This document shows positions 13,329-14,915 of a DNA stretch of 14,915 nt, one piece after another. Position 1 is the first letter of the stretch. Every line of letters begins with the position of its first letter. Origin of the DNA: Spirochaetaceae bacterium (GTDB lineage Bacteria > Spirochaetota > Spirochaetia > DSM-27196 > PWMO01); NCBI GenBank assembly GCA_003558175.1, contig PWMO01000017.1, forward strand, positions 1-14,915. The letters run 5' to 3'. A program made the translations under genes and the position numbers. A model generated the notes under the pieces. The model ran no database searches. It saw nothing but the letters and a program-made list of their open reading frames with translations, and had not been told where the DNA came from.

Positions 13329-14587
13329 ACCGGTTCACCCGGCGCGTTACACTGAAAGCGTATTGAGACGCGCGTTCCCTGCTCGCGCTCTATCAGCAGT
13401 TCTCCCTTCAGCTGATCCGTCATGGCCGTCACAACGGTCCAGCCAAAGCCGCCGCTCGTCTGCGGGTCGAACGAGTCACTGATTCCCGTTCCGTTGTCCG
13501 ATACCTGCAACAGATGGCAGGTCTCGTCCGCGAGCACACCGGTTTGTTTGGTAGGGTGCGGCGAGCGAAAGGTTACTTCGATCCGTCCCGGCCGCCCGTC
13601 TATGAAGGCGTGTTTGAATGCGTTCGCGACCAGTTCGTTCACAATAATTCCGATGGCCGACAGCGTTCGCGCGTCGAGCCGGGCGTCGTCGATATCGGTG
13701 TGCAGCTCCGCCTGCCCTGCCCGGTCGGCGTTACGCACGATGTCGCCCGCCAGCGAAGAAAGGTAGTCGCGCACCGAACCGCCCCCGGTGATCTCGGAAC
13801 GATACAGTTCGTCGTACAGCACCATCATGCTGTGAACCCTGGCTTTTGCCGCCGACAGTGCGTTTGCCGCAGCGCTGTCTTCGATGTTCCCGGCTTGCAG
13901 CTGCAGCAGCCCGCTCACCGTCTGCATGTTGTTCTTGATGCGGTGGTGAACCTCGCGCAGCAACAGCTCCTTTTCTTCCAGCAGCTCACGAATGGTGCGC
14001 TCGTCCGTTGCGTGGCGCCGCGCGGCGCGCCACAGGTAGACCGAGAATGCGCCCACCAGCACGGCGACGGCCAGCAGACCGAGAATGATCATCCGGTTGC
14101 GTTGCTCGAGAGCTCGCTCCGCCCGAATGCGTTCAGTCTGGTCGAGCACGATGGAGAACAGCAGCTCCGCATCGTCAATTGTCACCGGGTAGGAATACAC
14201 CTGCACATCACGAACCGAACCGTCCGCCAGCAGGTGGCGAAAACTGAAATAATTCTGCTCGTCACGACGGGCAAGTTCCATCTCAGCGGCAACTTCTTCC
14301 GGGCTCAGCTGGTTGATTCGGTCGATGTTCTTCCCCACCAGGTCCGGATAGCCGTAGAAATCTCGAGCGGCACGGTTCGCGTTGCGGATCCGTCCGGTGT
14401 CGGGCTCGATCAGCAGCATCGCGGTACCGTGGTACTCAAACACGTCATCAATCTCGATTACCTGTGCATTGTGCTCCTCGCTTTGTGGCACCACGCCGTC
14501 GGCGTACTGCGGCCTTGGGTCAGCATACAGGCCCGGAACGCCGTACAGAACAAGCAGGAGGAGACAAGAGGTCTTGAAGCGATGCAT
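13313..14587 (-). CDS. HisKA_2-type sensor kinase with signal peptide and extracytoplasmic PAS domain
   Basis: Protein of 424 residues. A signal-like N-terminus (SCLLLLVLYGVPGLYA, likely cut after about residue 22) is followed by a PAS domain (about 45-155, with GRIRNANRAARDFYGY). One membrane helix (about 167-185) and a HisKA_2 kinase core come next: H box REVHHRIKNNMQ (H214 or H215), N box IVNELVANAFKHAF (N317), G1 SDNGTGI (D364), G2 GGFGW. The order places the PAS domain outside the cytoplasm, where it could bind a small ligand. Most PAS domains of this sequence type are cytoplasmic. The core resembles the convergent kinase at 12411 but has the canonical HHRIKNN. No receiver is adjacent. 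The ATG has no Shine-Dalgarno and the -10 box lies 8 nt upstream, so the mRNA may be leaderless. No later start would keep the signal sequence. Confidence 0.92.
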   Translation of the reverse strand: MHRFKTSCLLLLVLYGVPGLYADPRPQYADGVVPQSEEHNAQVIEIDDVFEYHGTAMLLIEPDTGRIRNANRAARDFYGYPDLVGKNIDRINQLSPEEVAAEMELARRDEQNYFSFRHLLADGSVRDVQVYSYPVTIDDAELLFSIVLDQTERIRAERALEQRNRMIILGLLAVAVLVGAFSVYLWRAARRHATDERTIRELLEEKELLLREVHHRIKNNMQTVSGLLQLQAGNIEDSAAANALSAAKARVHSMMVLYDELYRSEITGGGSVRDYLSSLAGDIVRNADRAGQAELHTDIDDARLDARTLSAIGIIVNELVANAFKHAFIDGRPGRIEVTFRSPHPTKQTGVLADETCHLLQVSDNGTGISDSFDPQTSGGFGWTVVTAMTDQLKGELLIEREQGTRVSIRFQCNAPGEPVQSAD

Positions 14588-14595
14588 ACGGCGTA

Positions 14596-14624
14596 ATTGT
14601 AGCAGTTTTGCGGGTCGTGGTCAC
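14596..14624 (-). promoter_or_regulatory. Promoter of the PAS-HisKA_2 kinase with dyad over the -35
   Basis: On the minus strand GTGACC (14624-14619, 4 of 6), a 17-bp spacer and TACAAT (14601-14596, 5 of 6) lie directly before the ATG at 14587. An inverted repeat GTCGTG-GT-CACGAC (14614-14627) covers the -35 box and would suit a repressor. The predicted +1 falls within about 2 nt of the start codon. Confidence 0.6.
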
Positions 14625-14656
14625 GACGACGTCACGTTGTCGCTCTTCACGTTGTC
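14621..14656. repeat. Direct repeats TCACGTTGTC upstream of the kinase promoter
   Basis: TCACGTTGTC occurs identically at 14632-14641 and 14647-14656, and a related TCACGACGAC lies at 14621-14630. Spacings are 11 and 15 bp. They extend upstream from the -35 box of the kinase promoter and could be binding sites for an activator. They equally lie just past the end of the hcp gene. Confidence 0.55.
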
Positions 14657-14726
14657 CCCTGGAGGCGGGATCTGTGGCCCCGCGGCGACGACCGCAAGGC
14701 CAAGTCCCGGCGGGTCCGGCTGCGGT

Positions 14727-14915
14727 TCAGCCGGCCAGCATCGCCGCAACGTCCTCTTCTGGATCACCGATCGGCATCAGATTGAATTGCGCAACGAGAA
14801 CCTTTGCAACGTTGGGCGAAAGGAACGCCGGCAGCGTCGGGCCGAGCCGAATGTTGCGTACACCGAGCGACAGGAGCGCCAGCAGTACGCAGACGGCCTT
14901 CTGCTCATACCAGGC
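14727..14915 (-). CDS. hcp: Hybrid cluster protein (hydroxylamine reductase), C-terminal 62 residues
   Basis: Partial gene whose 5' part runs off the right edge. The visible end reads [20 protein letters not shown], then [19 protein letters not shown], and ends LAG-stop. This is the highly conserved C-terminus of Hcp. YEQK carries the Glu that ligates the hybrid Fe-S-O cluster and the nearby conserved Lys. The enzyme is cytoplasmic and reduces nitric oxide or hydroxylamine in anaerobes and facultative anaerobes, and is also linked to protein S-nitrosylation. It ends 140 bp before the kinase start on the same strand. The kinase has its own promoter, so they are probably separate units. The cluster cysteines and any hcr or regulator gene are outside the window. 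Confidence 0.95.
   Translation of the reverse strand, partial: AWYEQKAVCVLLALLSLGVRNIRLGPTLPAFLSPNVAKVLVAQFNLMPIGDPEEDVAAMLAG

Noticed and set aside
13514..14596. A 360-codon open frame on the plus strand
   Set aside because: Antisense to the PAS-HisKA_2 kinase, with no domain and no convincing ribosome-binding site.

Overview
The window looks like chromosomal DNA from a GC-rich, probably anaerobic or facultative bacterium rich in signalling genes. A spirochaete is my best guess. It is suggested by the mix of a FapA/DUF342 protein, two HisKA_2-type kinases, a hybrid cluster protein and many mixed SD/GTG starts. This is inference, because no rRNA or other phylogenetic marker lies in the window. 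I see no tRNA, rRNA, CRISPR array, insertion sequence or phage gene.

Layout. (1) 1-1854, minus strand: a TetR-family repressor followed after 10 bp by the N-terminal part of a PEP/pyruvate-binding dikinase resembling rifampin phosphotransferases. A clear sigma70 promoter with an overlapping palindromic operator sits in front. (2) 1903-4798, minus: two serine beta-lactamase-like hydrolases in tandem. One is a membrane protein and one is apparently cytoplasmic, with an 18-bp tandem repeat between them. (3) 4954-7041, plus: a possible 37-residue small protein, a single-domain response regulator and a FapA/DUF342 protein. The 3' end of the FapA gene runs out of frame into the last 65 codons of a lost histidine kinase, which looks like a deletion scar. 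(4) 7057-8247, minus: an M24 (creatinase/aminopeptidase fold) protein that has lost most metal ligands. (5) 8332-10899, minus: a CarH-like cobalamin-binding domain joined to PAS and a histidine kinase, overlapping by 44 bp a single-domain response regulator. This is a candidate B12- or light-sensing two-component system. (6) 11042-12220, minus: a tartrate/D-malate dehydrogenase of the isopropylmalate dehydrogenase family. (7) 12366-14624: two convergent membrane HisKA_2 kinases whose last four codons and stops share one perfect 16-bp palindrome. (8) 14727-14915, minus: the C-terminus of hybrid cluster protein (Hcp).

How the genes work together. The signalling genes dominate: three intact kinases, one kinase remnant and two stand-alone receivers. 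The B12 kinase and its overlapping receiver form an obvious pair. The FapA-linked receiver has lost its likely adjacent kinase. The two HisKA_2 kinases have no receiver beside them. The metabolic genes (tartrate/malate dehydrogenase, Hcp, dikinase) are separate units with their own promoters. Two genes (4763 and 14587 starts) have a -10 box 6-8 nt from the ATG and no Shine-Dalgarno, which suggests leaderless transcripts.
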